From the NCBI GenBank assembly GCA_963728155.1, contig CAVSJF010000024.1, forward strand, positions 47,650 to 111,649: a DNA stretch of 64,000 bases, read 5' to 3'. Below are positions 45,901 through 53,896 of the stretch, piece after piece. The notes beneath the pieces were generated by a model. That model was not told where the DNA came from. It did not search any database and saw nothing but the letters and a program-made list of their open reading frames with translations. The stretch is from JACVRW01 sp963728155. GTDB lineage: Bacteria; Actinomycetota; Thermoleophilia; Solirubrobacterales; Thermoleophilaceae. Every line of letters begins with the position of its first letter. The stretch's first letter is position 1. Made by a program: the position numbers and the translations under genes.

Positions 45901-47286
45901 TCACGGTCGTGGTGGGGCCCGCTCTGGTCTGAGCAGGGCGGCGGCGACCAACGCTCCGACGAGGGCTAGCGCGGCCGCGGCGAGGTACGCGGTCTGGAAC
46001 CCTTTGACGAGTCCGGCGGGGGTGTCGCCAATGGCGGCCGTGCGCGCGGCGGCGGCGGTCGTGAGGACGGCGATGCCGATCGCGGTGCCGAGTTGGGTGG
46101 CGGTGTTGAGCAGCCCGGCGATCAGGCCTTGTTCGCCGGTGCGCGCTTGTGCGGTGCCGGCGCGGGTGGCGGCGACAGACGCCCAGCCGAGGGCCGCTCC
46201 GGCCAGGGAGAGGCCGGCGACGAGAGGGGCTATGCCTCCGGCGGTTGAGATGCGTGTGAAGAGGAGCATGGCGGCGCCGACGCCGAGCAGGCCGGACGCC
46301 GCGGTGAGCCCGGTGCCGAAGCGCGCGATGAGCGCGGGGGCCACGGTCGAGCCGGCGACGACGCACAGGCTGAAGGGCAGGAACACGAACCCCGTGGCCG
46401 TGGGGGACTGGTCGAGCACCTGCTGCAGGTGCGAGGTGGCCAGCACGGCGGCCGCGCCGGTCGTGGCAGTGAGGGCCAGCGCGGTCACGTTGGCGCCGAC
46501 GAGCACGCGGCGACGGAAGATGCCGAGCGGGACGAGGGGCTCGGGCACCCGACTCTCAACCACCATGAAGGCGACGATCAGCGCGGCGCCGGCCGCTAGC
46601 GTGGCCAGGGTGGGCAGCGCCGCGGGCCCGGCGTCCTCGGCCACGGTCAGTCCATAGATCAGCACGAGCAGGCCTGCGGTGATGGTGACCGCTCCCCAGG
46701 CATCGAGGCGACGCCGGCGGCCGGCGTCGCGGGTCGCGGTCAGCACGCGACGAGCGAGCGCGAGGGCGACGAGCGCGACGGGCACGTTGATCAGGAACAC
46801 CCACTCCCATCCCAGCGAGGCGGTGATCAGCCCGCCGAGGACGAAGCCCGCGGCGCCGCCGCCGGCCGCGGCCGCTGTCCATAGCGCCAGGGCGCGGTCA
46901 CGGACAGGTCCTTGCGGAAAGGTCGTGATGAGCAGCGCTAGCGCGGCCGGGACCACCATGGCCGCGCCGAGGCCCTGAGCGGCCCGCGCGATCACAAGCG
47001 CCAGTGGCGACGGCGCGAGCCCGCAGGCCAGAGACGTCGCGCCGAACCCGCCGAGGCCGAGCATGAACAGCCGGCGCGCGCCGAACACATCGGCCGCTCT
47101 TCCCGCGAGCAGCAGGCAACCGCCGAACACCAGCGCGTAGACGCTGACGACCCACTGCAGGTCCTCGTTCGAGAAGCCCAGCTCGCGGCGAATCGACGGC
47201 AGCGCGACGACGACGACCGTAACCCCGAGGACGTCGATGAACTGCGCGACGCACAGCAACGTGAGTGCGGGCCAAGCCGTCCGCAT
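45901..47286 (-). CDS. MFS efflux transporter, DHA2 type
   Basis: A transporter of about 461 residues with 14 helices. It starts MRTAWPALTLLCVAQFIDVL; motif A is GRAADVFGARRLFMLG and motif C is VLGGLITASLGWEWVFLINV. ATG 47284-47286 is chosen over the upstream in-frame codon because it gives the normal start directly before helix 1 and leaves the operator intact. It is divergent from a LacI-family regulator with a 14-base perfect palindrome between them (47292-47305), so it is probably repressed by that regulator. Confidence 0.9.
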   Translation of the reverse strand: MRTAWPALTLLCVAQFIDVLGVTVVVVALPSIRRELGFSNEDLQWVVSVYALVFGGCLLLAGRAADVFGARRLFMLGLGGFGATSLACGLAPSPLALVIARAAQGLGAAMVVPAALALLITTFPQGPVRDRALALWTAAAAGGGAAGFVLGGLITASLGWEWVFLINVPVALVALALARRVLTATRDAGRRRRLDAWGAVTITAGLLVLIYGLTVAEDAGPAALPTLATLAAGAALIVAFMVVESRVPEPLVPLGIFRRRVLVGANVTALALTATTGAAAVLATSHLQQVLDQSPTATGFVFLPFSLCVVAGSTVAPALIARFGTGLTAASGLLGVGAAMLLFTRISTAGGIAPLVAGLSLAGAALGWASVAATRAGTAQARTGEQGLIAGLLNTATQLGTAIGIAVLTTAAAARTAAIGDTPAGLVKGFQTAYLAAAALALVGALVAAALLRPERAPPRP

Positions 47287-47291
47287 ACGTG

Positions 47292-47305
47292 TTGTAACGT
47301 TACAA
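47292..47305. promoter_or_regulatory. Perfect palindromic LacI-type operator
   Basis: TTGTAACGTTACAA is a 14-base perfect palindrome with the central CG typical of LacI/GalR-family operators. It lies 5 bases from the ATG of the efflux pump gene and 3 bases from the GTG of the regulator gene. One bound dimer could therefore control both divergent genes. Confidence 0.8.
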
Positions 47306-47308
47306 AAA

Positions 47309-48397
47309 GTGGCTAAAGGGCGCCCCACGTTGACCCAGGTCGCCGCTCAGGCGGGCGTGTCGCCGATGACGGTCTCGAACGCCTTCAACCACCCCGAGCA
47401 ACTCGCGCCGCCGACCCGTGACCGTGTCGCGGACGCTGCTAAGCGGCTCGGTTACACCGGCCCCGACCCGGTCGCGCGCGGTCTGCGATCGGGCCGTGCG
47501 GGCGCGATCGGCGTGATCTACGACACGCAGCTGACGTACGCCCTGGGCGACCCGGCCGCCAGTGCATTTCTCAGTGGAGTCGGAGAGCCTGCGGAGGACG
47601 ATCGGTTGGGCCTGCTGCTAGTGCCCGGCACCAAGCCAGAACAGCGCGACACGACGCCGGTTCGCGCGGCCATCGTCGACGGTTTCCTGATCTACTCGGT
47701 TGCGGCCGGCGACGCCCTGCTCGCCGCCGTCCTCGATCGCGGGCTGCCAACGGTGATCGTCGATCAGCCCCGCCTCCGCAACGTCCCGTTCGTGGGCATC
47801 GACGATCGCGCCGCGGCCGCCGCGGCCGCCAGCCACGCGCTCGCGCTCGGCCACCGCCGCCTCGCGGTGCTGAGCTTCGGGCTGACCCCCGACACGCGCA
47901 ACGGCCTCGCCGACGCCACGCGCCAAGCCTCCGCGTCATACCCTGTGACCCGCGCTCGCCTCGCCGGCTACGCCGACGCCGCGGCTGCCGTTGGGCTGCG
48001 TTGGGCCGACGTCCCCGTCTACGAATGTCGCGGCAGCTCGCGGACACTGGGTGCCGCGGGCGCCGCCGAACTACTCAAATCCTCACCGCGCCCGACCGCG
48101 CTACTCGCCACAAGCGACGAACTCGCACTCGGCGCCCTCGACGCCGCTCATGAACAAGCCTTGCCCGTGCCCGAAGCGCTCTCGATCATCGGCTTCGACG
48201 ACACCCCCACCGCTGCCGCCCGCGCGCGCCCGCCGCTCACCACCGTCCACCAAGACCACACCCAGAAGGGCCAGCGCGCCTGCGAACTGCTGCTCGATCG
48301 GATACGCGGCGCCCCACACGCCGACGCCGAGATCCTGCCGCACCACCTGATCGCCCGCGCCACCACCGCTCCCCCGCCCGGCCACCCACGACACTGA
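47309..48397 (+). CDS. LacI-family transcriptional regulator
   Basis: A 362-residue repressor. The N-terminal HTH and hinge read PTLTQVAAQAGVSPMTVSNA and FNHPEQLAPPTRDRVADAAK. The periplasmic-binding-protein-like core has AIGVIYDTQLTYA, TVIVDQPRLRNVPFVGIDDR and PTALLATSDELALGALDAA. GTG 47309-47311 is the only start that leaves the HTH intact. The ligand is unknown. A drug pump under a LacI-type regulator is less usual than TetR or MarR control. The palindrome just upstream implies autoregulation. Confidence 0.92.
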   Translation: MAKGRPTLTQVAAQAGVSPMTVSNAFNHPEQLAPPTRDRVADAAKRLGYTGPDPVARGLRSGRAGAIGVIYDTQLTYALGDPAASAFLSGVGEPAEDDRLGLLLVPGTKPEQRDTTPVRAAIVDGFLIYSVAAGDALLAAVLDRGLPTVIVDQPRLRNVPFVGIDDRAAAAAAASHALALGHRRLAVLSFGLTPDTRNGLADATRQASASYPVTRARLAGYADAAAAVGLRWADVPVYECRGSSRTLGAAGAAELLKSSPRPTALLATSDELALGALDAAHEQALPVPEALSIIGFDDTPTAAARARPPLTTVHQDHTQKGQRACELLLDRIRGAPHADAEILPHHLIARATTAPPPGHPRH

Positions 48398-48471
48398 GAA
48401 CCCGGCCGGAATGCTCGCGCGCATCCCCGGCGGCCCGGCCGAGTCCAGTGTTGCGGCCGGCATTCTCAGCA
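48395..48471 (+). terminator. Long imperfect inverted repeat after the LacI gene
   Basis: CTGAGAACCCGGCC at about 48394-48407, overlapping the stop codon, can pair with GGCCGGCATTCTCAG at about 48457-48471, with a mismatch and a bulge, across a loop of about 50 bases. There is no T-run, so it is at best a weak terminator; it could also be a protein-binding site. Confidence 0.3.
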
Positions 48472-48587
48472 GAAAAGAGGACCATCAACCTGTTACCCGC
48501 GGCAGCCGCGGATTGCGGACTGCTGGACTTCGCGCAAAGCGGAAGCGATTGGTTGCCGACCTACGGTGGTCTGTACGGCGGCCCGCC

Positions 48588-49568
48588 TCACACGGTGATG
48601 ACGAGCTTTCCGCGCGCGTGTCCTTCTCCCTGGTATCGGAGAGCTTCAGGAACCTGACTCAAGTCGTACCGGCGATCGATGATCGGCACGACCTTCCCGG
48701 CTTCGACGAGCTCCTTTAGAACCACCAGATCCTCCTGGTTATGCCGCACGAAGAACACACGCATCTTCTGGCGCATGAGCGGCGACAACGAGAGCACCTT
48801 GATCTGACGAGCGAGTCCGAACCAGCGACCCATGTCCGCGACCCCAACCAGGACGTATGTCCCCCGGGAGGTCAGCGCCCGCCTGCAATCGGACAGTGAA
48901 CGGCTCCCGACCAGATCGACCATCACGTCGAAACGCCGTCCGCCCTGGGCGAAGTCCTCCTGGGTGTAGTCGATGACCTCGTCTGCTCCGACCGCTCGGA
49001 CCAGGTCCATGTTCCTCGTGCTGCAAACGCCCGTCACTGTCGCTCCGAATGATTTGGCGATTTGCACGGCGAACGTGCCCACGCCGCCCGACGCCCCGTT
49101 GATCAACACCTCGTGCCCACGCTGGACCTTCCCTTGATCGCGAACAGCATTGAGGGCAGTGAAAGCTGAGTCTCCGACGGCTGTGGATTGCTCAAGGGTC
49201 AGGTTCGCCGGCTTGGGCAGGAAGTTGTCTTGTCGAGCGCACGCATACTCGGCAAAGGCGCCCCTGCACCAGCCGAAGACCTCGTCGCCCGGTCGAAACT
49301 GCGTCACGTCCTTGCCGACCGACTCGACTCGACCCGCCAGATCGACTCCCGGGACGTGGTGCCTTGGCCTGAACGGCCCGGTCGCAATGCGCATGACGTA
49401 CGGCGTGCCTCTCAGCAGGTGCCAGTCGCCGATATTGACAGCCGCCGCCTGAACGCGAACCAGCACCTCATCGTCGCTTGCGACCGGCCGCTCGACGTCC
49501 TCGAGTCGCAAGACGTCGGGTAAGCCGTACCTGTCATGGACGATTGCCTTCATCATGTCCTGAGCCAT
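48588..49568 (-). CDS. Zinc-less MDR-family NAD(P)-dependent alcohol dehydrogenase/quinone oxidoreductase
   Basis: A 326-residue medium-chain dehydrogenase. The head has MKAIVHDRYGLPDVLRLEDV, AAAVNIGDWHLLRGTPYVMR and HHVPGVDLAGRVESVGKDV. The Rossmann part has HEVLINGASGGVGTFAVQIA (AxxGGVG) and GVCSTRNMDLVRAVGADEVI. No structural zinc cysteines are seen, so it belongs with quinone-reductase-like members. It is divergent from the FAD-dependent oxidoreductase gene with a 46-base gap. Confidence 0.9.
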   Translation of the reverse strand: MAQDMMKAIVHDRYGLPDVLRLEDVERPVASDDEVLVRVQAAAVNIGDWHLLRGTPYVMRIATGPFRPRHHVPGVDLAGRVESVGKDVTQFRPGDEVFGWCRGAFAEYACARQDNFLPKPANLTLEQSTAVGDSAFTALNAVRDQGKVQRGHEVLINGASGGVGTFAVQIAKSFGATVTGVCSTRNMDLVRAVGADEVIDYTQEDFAQGGRRFDVMVDLVGSRSLSDCRRALTSRGTYVLVGVADMGRWFGLARQIKVLSLSPLMRQKMRVFFVRHNQEDLVVLKELVEAGKVVPIIDRRYDLSQVPEALRYQGEGHARGKLVITV

Positions 49569-49614
49569 CGCCGCGCGGTGGTCGCGTCAGAGTCCCAGAT
49601 CTTGCGGAGAGCTG

Positions 49615-50535
49615 ATGACTGAGCAGAGCTTGGACGTGGTGGTCGTAGGCGGTGGCCCTGCCGGCCTCAGCGCGGCATTGATCCTCGGTCGCATGCGCCG
49701 CCACGTCCTTCTTCTCGATACCGACGCACCCGCCAACGCCGTCTCCAAGGCGATGAACGGCTTCCTCTCGCGCGACGGTACCCCGCCGGCCGAAGTGCGC
49801 CGCGTCGCTGTTGAGCAGCTCGAGCGCTACGAGACCGTCGAGTGCCGCACGGTGGCCGCTCGGTCGGCTGGCCGCGTTTCCGGTGAGTTCGAGATCGCCC
49901 TTGACGACGGTTCGCACGTGACGACCCGACGCCTGCTCCTCGCGCACGGGATGCGCTACGGCCTTCCCCACCTGGACGGGGTGTCAGAGCTCTGGGGCGA
50001 GCGCATCTTTCACTGCCCGTACTGTCACGGTTGGGAGGTGCGGGACCGTCCCATCGCCGTCTACGGCTGCGGCGAGAAGTCCGTGCACCAGGCGCTACTG
50101 CTGAGCGCGCTCAGCGACGACGTGGTGCTCCTCTGCGACGGAGACCCCGAGATTACGGCCGAGCAGCGAGAGCGCTTCGACCTAGCCGGCGTCGAGCTGG
50201 TCGACGATCAAGTGGAGCGAGTTGAAGAGACTGGTAGAGAGCTCCGCGTCGAGTTCACCACCGGCCGGCCCTCGCTGGCCCGGCATGCGCTGTTTATCCG
50301 GCCGGACTTGTCCCTCACAAGCGATCTGGCGGTTTCGCTCGGCGCGGCGCTGACCGAGGTCGGAAGCGTCGAGACCGACGCCAGCGGACAGAGCTCGGTT
50401 CCCGGCCTCTACGCAGCCGGTGACGCCGGAGTGCCGGTGCAGTCGGTCGCCGTGGCCGCCGGGAGCGGAGCTCGCGCCGCCTACGCCATCAACGCCGAGC
50501 TCATGACGGAGGACACCGCGCCGCCCGCGCCGTAG
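49615..50535 (+). CDS. FAD/NAD(P)-dependent oxidoreductase, thioredoxin-reductase-like
   Basis: A 306-residue flavoprotein. FAD binding: LDVVVVGGGPAGLSAALILG at the start and VPGLYAAGDAGVPVQSVA at the end. A CPYC pair in RIFHCPYCHGWEVRD sits where thioredoxin reductase has its CxxC. The NADPH domain begins PIAVYGCGEKSVHQALLL. Proteins of this layout differ from true TrxB in substrate, which is unknown here. It is divergent from the MDR dehydrogenase gene. Confidence 0.88.
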   Translation: MTEQSLDVVVVGGGPAGLSAALILGRMRRHVLLLDTDAPANAVSKAMNGFLSRDGTPPAEVRRVAVEQLERYETVECRTVAARSAGRVSGEFEIALDDGSHVTTRRLLLAHGMRYGLPHLDGVSELWGERIFHCPYCHGWEVRDRPIAVYGCGEKSVHQALLLSALSDDVVLLCDGDPEITAEQRERFDLAGVELVDDQVERVEETGRELRVEFTTGRPSLARHALFIRPDLSLTSDLAVSLGAALTEVGSVETDASGQSSVPGLYAAGDAGVPVQSVAVAAGSGARAAYAINAELMTEDTAPPAP

Positions 50536-50779
50536 GTCAGACGCGGTGCTCCTCGCGCGTTGCGATAGCGGCCGACGTGATGGTGCCCGCGGCCGAGTCA
50601 TCGGTCAGCCGTGTCGGGCGGTTGTGAGAAGCTCCGCCGTATCACGCGTCCGTTATCGCGCGCCCGGCGGGTAAGCGGCCATCGAGGCTCCTCACTTCAT
50701 CCACTTCACACCGTCGCGCCTGGCGCAGGAGGGGGTTGAGGGCAAGCGCTGGTGGGGCCTGGGGGTCATCTGCGTCGCA

Positions 50780-52225
50780 ATGTTCATCAGCGCGATGGAC
50801 ATGACGATCGTGAACGTCGCGCTGCCGGAGATGTCGAACGACCTCGACGCCGGCATCGGTGAGCTGCAGTGGGTGCTCGACGCGTTCCTCGTCTCGCTCG
50901 CCGGTCTGTTGCTCGTCGGCAACGGGCTCGCAGACCGGTTCGGGCGCCGGCGGGTGTTCCTGCTGGGGCTCCTCGGCTTTGCGGTCACGTCGGTGCTGGC
51001 GGCGGCCGCCGCGACGGTGGGCGAGCTGATCGCTGCGCGGGTCCTGATGGGCGCGGCCGCCGCTTGCGTGATGCCTCCGGCGCTGTCGCTGCTGGCTGTG
51101 CTCTTCCCGCCTGAGCTGCGGTCGAGGGCGGCGGGTGTCTGGTCTGCGGTCGCGGGGCTCGGGCTTGCGCTGGGACCGGTCCTGGGCGGTGTGCTGGTCG
51201 ACGCTGCGGGCTGGCGATGGGTCTTCCTCGTCAACGTTCCGTTCGTGCTGCTCGCGGCTCCCTTGGGGCTGCGCTGGCTGCCGGAGTCGCGCCGCCCAGG
51301 GACGCCTCCACTCGACATCCCCGGTGTGGCCCTCTCCACGCTGGCGCTGGGCGGCATCGTGTTCACACTCATCGAAGGCGTCGACGCCGGATGGGCGAGC
51401 CCGGTCGTGATCATGGCTGCGATTACGGGCGTAGCCGCCGGCGTCGCGTTCGTGGCCATCGAGCTTCGCCGTCGCCACCCGCTGTTCGACGTGCGCGTGC
51501 TCGCACGCCGGCGCGTCGCGGCCGGCGCTCTCGTGCTCCTCGCCGCCTACATCGCGACGCTCGGCATGCTGTTCGTCCTCCCGCAGTACGCGCAGTACGT
51601 CCAGGAGGGCTCAGCGTTGGCCTCGGGCGTCGAGGTCGCGCCGTTCGGCCTTGGGCTCGGCCTGCTCGCGGCGGTGAGCGGGCGGCTCGTCGCGAGGTTC
51701 GGGTCGGCTGGCGTACTGCTTGCGGGTCTGCTCACCGCGGCGGCCGGCTTCGTGCCGCTGCTGTTCCTCTCCGCTGACAGCTCGGCCGCGCTCGTGTTGC
51801 TCGGCACCGCGCTCGTCGGTTGCGGCATCGGCGCGATGGCCCCGCCGGTGACGGCGGTGATCATGAACGACCTGGGGACGGAGAAGGCCGGCGATGGGGC
51901 CGCCGTGAACCAAGTCGCGCGACAGGTCGGCGGCGCGCTCGGCGTGGCCATCGTGGGGAGCGTGTTCGCCGCGGTCTACGCCGCCGAGATCAATCAAGAC
52001 AGTCGCGTGCCCGCGGGCGCGACGGAGTCGATCGAGGACGCAACGGACGTGGCGAACCGCCTGCACGGCGCGGCACGTGCCGACCTTCTGAACGACGCCG
52101 TCGCGAGCTTCGACGTGGCGGCCCGGTGGGGCCTTGCCGTCTGCATGGCAGTCCTCCTCCTCGGGGCGGTGAGCGCGGCCGTCGGGCTGTCACGGGCATC
52201 CCCCGCCGACCAACCACGCGCCTGA
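50780..52225 (+). CDS. MFS efflux transporter, DHA2 type, 5' end uncertain
   Basis: A transporter of at least 481 residues. Motif A is GLADRFGRRRVFLLG and motif C is GLALGPVLGGVLVDAAGWRW. ATG 50780 falls inside helix 1: the frame reads KRWWGLGVICVAMFISAMDM upstream of it, back to a stop near 50680, without any ATG, GTG or TTG. The true start is thus either a rare codon or hidden by an indel, probably in the GGGGG run near 50733. It is the third DHA2 pump within about 9 kb. Confidence 0.88.
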   Translation: MFISAMDMTIVNVALPEMSNDLDAGIGELQWVLDAFLVSLAGLLLVGNGLADRFGRRRVFLLGLLGFAVTSVLAAAAATVGELIAARVLMGAAAACVMPPALSLLAVLFPPELRSRAAGVWSAVAGLGLALGPVLGGVLVDAAGWRWVFLVNVPFVLLAAPLGLRWLPESRRPGTPPLDIPGVALSTLALGGIVFTLIEGVDAGWASPVVIMAAITGVAAGVAFVAIELRRRHPLFDVRVLARRRVAAGALVLLAAYIATLGMLFVLPQYAQYVQEGSALASGVEVAPFGLGLGLLAAVSGRLVARFGSAGVLLAGLLTAAAGFVPLLFLSADSSAALVLLGTALVGCGIGAMAPPVTAVIMNDLGTEKAGDGAAVNQVARQVGGALGVAIVGSVFAAVYAAEINQDSRVPAGATESIEDATDVANRLHGAARADLLNDAVASFDVAARWGLAVCMAVLLLGAVSAAVGLSRASPADQPRA

Positions 52226-52442
52226 ACAGAGAGAGCGTGCCGTCACTCGGGCGCCGGCTTGGATAGCGAGTCCCGCGGCTTTGGCTGCTCTCCTTCGCGC
52301 ATGGCAGCAGTCCGGTGTGACGGGTTTTGCTAGAGGACGCCCGCGGAGCCTTGCAGCGTTTCGGGATGAGATACGCACGACGCCGACTCGCCGCGCTGCC
52401 GGCCGCGCGCTCGCTCTGTGGCCATAGCGCCAGAATGGCGCC

Positions 52443-53090
52443 GTGCCCGTTGAAGCGTTTTCAGCTCTGGCCGCGCGGAGCGCACCCTCGCTCGACGAGC
52501 TGGCGCTTGCGCTGGCGGGCGAGTTCCGGCCGGTGGACGCCGACGCCGCCCTTGCCGAGCTCGATCGGCTTGGGTCGGAGCTCGCGCCGGCCGCGGGCGA
52601 CGGGCCGGCGCTCCAGGCCGAGGCCATGCGCGAGCTGCTGGGCGAGCGGCACGGGTTCGTAGGCGAGCGCGGCGAGTACGACCATCCAGACAACTCGATG
52701 CTCGACCTCGTGCTCGAGCGCCGCAAGGGGTTACCGATCCTGCTGTCAGTCGTCTACGTAGAGGTCGCCCGACGTGCCGGGATCGCGCTTAGCGGCGTCG
52801 GACTGCCGGGCCACTTCGTCGTCGGCCACTTCGGGCACGCGCCGCCGTTGCTGCTCGACCCCTTCGACGGCGGCACGCCGTTGGCGCGGCCTGAGCGCCC
52901 GCTCGAGCCTTGGGGTTCGCACGAGACCGCGCTTCGGATGCTCAACAACCTGGTTGGCTCCTACCAGCGCCGAGCAGACCTCGCCCGCGCCATCCGCGCC
53001 GCCGAGCTGCGCCTCGCGCTCCCCATGAGTGAGCCCGACAGAGATGCCCTCACCACCCAACTGAACTCGCTGCGGGCCATCCTCAACTAA
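52443..53090 (+). CDS. SirB1-family transglutaminase-like protein
   Basis: A 215-residue protein: DHPDNSMLDLVLERRKGLPI, LLSVVYVEVARRAGIALSGV and GLPGHFVVGHFGHAPPLLLD match the SirB1/transglutaminase-like domain. The C-terminal part has HETALRMLNNLVGSYQRRAD and a TPR-like helix pair. The catalytic Cys of true transglutaminases is not present, and the domain is thought to be non-enzymatic. GTG 52443 is the start. The 217 bases before it hold no recognisable gene. Confidence 0.88.
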   Translation: MPVEAFSALAARSAPSLDELALALAGEFRPVDADAALAELDRLGSELAPAAGDGPALQAEAMRELLGERHGFVGERGEYDHPDNSMLDLVLERRKGLPILLSVVYVEVARRAGIALSGVGLPGHFVVGHFGHAPPLLLDPFDGGTPLARPERPLEPWGSHETALRMLNNLVGSYQRRADLARAIRAAELRLALPMSEPDRDALTTQLNSLRAILN

Positions 53091-53104
53091 GCCGGACAGG
53101 CAAA

Positions 53105-53278
53105 GAGCTTGTTGAGCAGATCGCCGAGACCGCGCGCGGTCCGATCGAGTACGACATCGCCGGCGAAGGTGCGCCGGTGCTGGTTATGCACGGGAGCCCT
53201 GGTGGCTGGCATCAGGGGCGGGCGATGGCGAGCGCGCTGCCGCCACACGCGTTAGCGCTGATCGCGGGCGGCGCTTAG
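53105..53278 (+). pseudogene. Remnant of an alpha/beta-hydrolase gene (N-terminal piece)
   Basis: The plus strand reads ELVEQIAETARGPIEYDIAG, then EGAPVLVMHGSPGGWHQGRA, and stops at 53276-53278. The HGSPGG oxyanion-hole motif and the preceding strand are the start of an alpha/beta hydrolase, which normally needs some 250 residues. The nucleophile elbow and the Asp/His are absent. The last 27 bases run over the end of the response-regulator gene on the other strand, so the hydrolase was cut off there. Confidence 0.6.
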
Positions 53279-53896
53279 GTGGGCCAGCACGGCGAGGACG
53301 CGGCGGTGGCCGTCCTCGCTCTGGGGGATGTCGAGCTTTCTCAGCAGGTGGCGGACGTGCGCCTCTACCGTGCGCTCGCTCACGAACAGCCGCTTGGCGA
53401 TCCCGCTGTTGGTCAGCCCCTCGGCCATCAGCTTGAGGATCTCCCGCTCGCGCTCGGAGAGCGGGCCGTCGGCGCCCGACGGCGCGATGAGCCGGCCGAC
53501 CACCTCCGGGTCGAGCGCCGAGCCGCCGCGGGCTACGCGGTCGGCCGCGGCGAGGAACTCCGGCACCTCGAGCACGCGGTCCTTGAGCAGGTAGCCGAAG
53601 CCGCCCAGCCGCACGAGGTCGACGACATGCGAGGTCTCGACGTGCTGGGAGAGCACGAGCACGCCGATGTCGGGGTGCGCGTCCTTGACGGCCTTGGCGG
53701 CGCGGGCGCCCTCGTCGGTGAAGGTCGGCGGCATGCGGATGTCGAGCACGACGAGGTCTGGTCGGTGGCCGGCGACGGTGGCCAGCAGGTGGCTCGCGTC
53801 GCCCTGCGCGGCGACGACCTCATGGCCGCCGTCGGCGAAGAGCCGCTCAAGTCCGGCCCGGAGGAGCACCTGGTCCTCGACGATCACGACTCGCAC
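53252..53896 (-). CDS. NarL/LuxR-family response regulator
   Basis: A 214-residue regulator. The receiver domain starts RVVIVEDQVLLRAGLERLF, with the phospho-Asp in PDLVVLDIRMPP and the Lys in GYLLKDR. The C-terminal LuxR-type HTH is LSEREREILKLMAEGLTNSG plus VSERTVEAHVRHLLRKLDIP. GTG 53894-53896 overlaps the kinase stop. It is the obvious partner of the HisKA_3 kinase upstream. Its target genes are unknown. Confidence 0.93.
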   Translation of the reverse strand: MRVVIVEDQVLLRAGLERLFADGGHEVVAAQGDASHLLATVAGHRPDLVVLDIRMPPTFTDEGARAAKAVKDAHPDIGVLVLSQHVETSHVVDLVRLGGFGYLLKDRVLEVPEFLAAADRVARGGSALDPEVVGRLIAPSGADGPLSEREREILKLMAEGLTNSGIAKRLFVSERTVEAHVRHLLRKLDIPQSEDGHRRVLAVLAHLSAARDQR

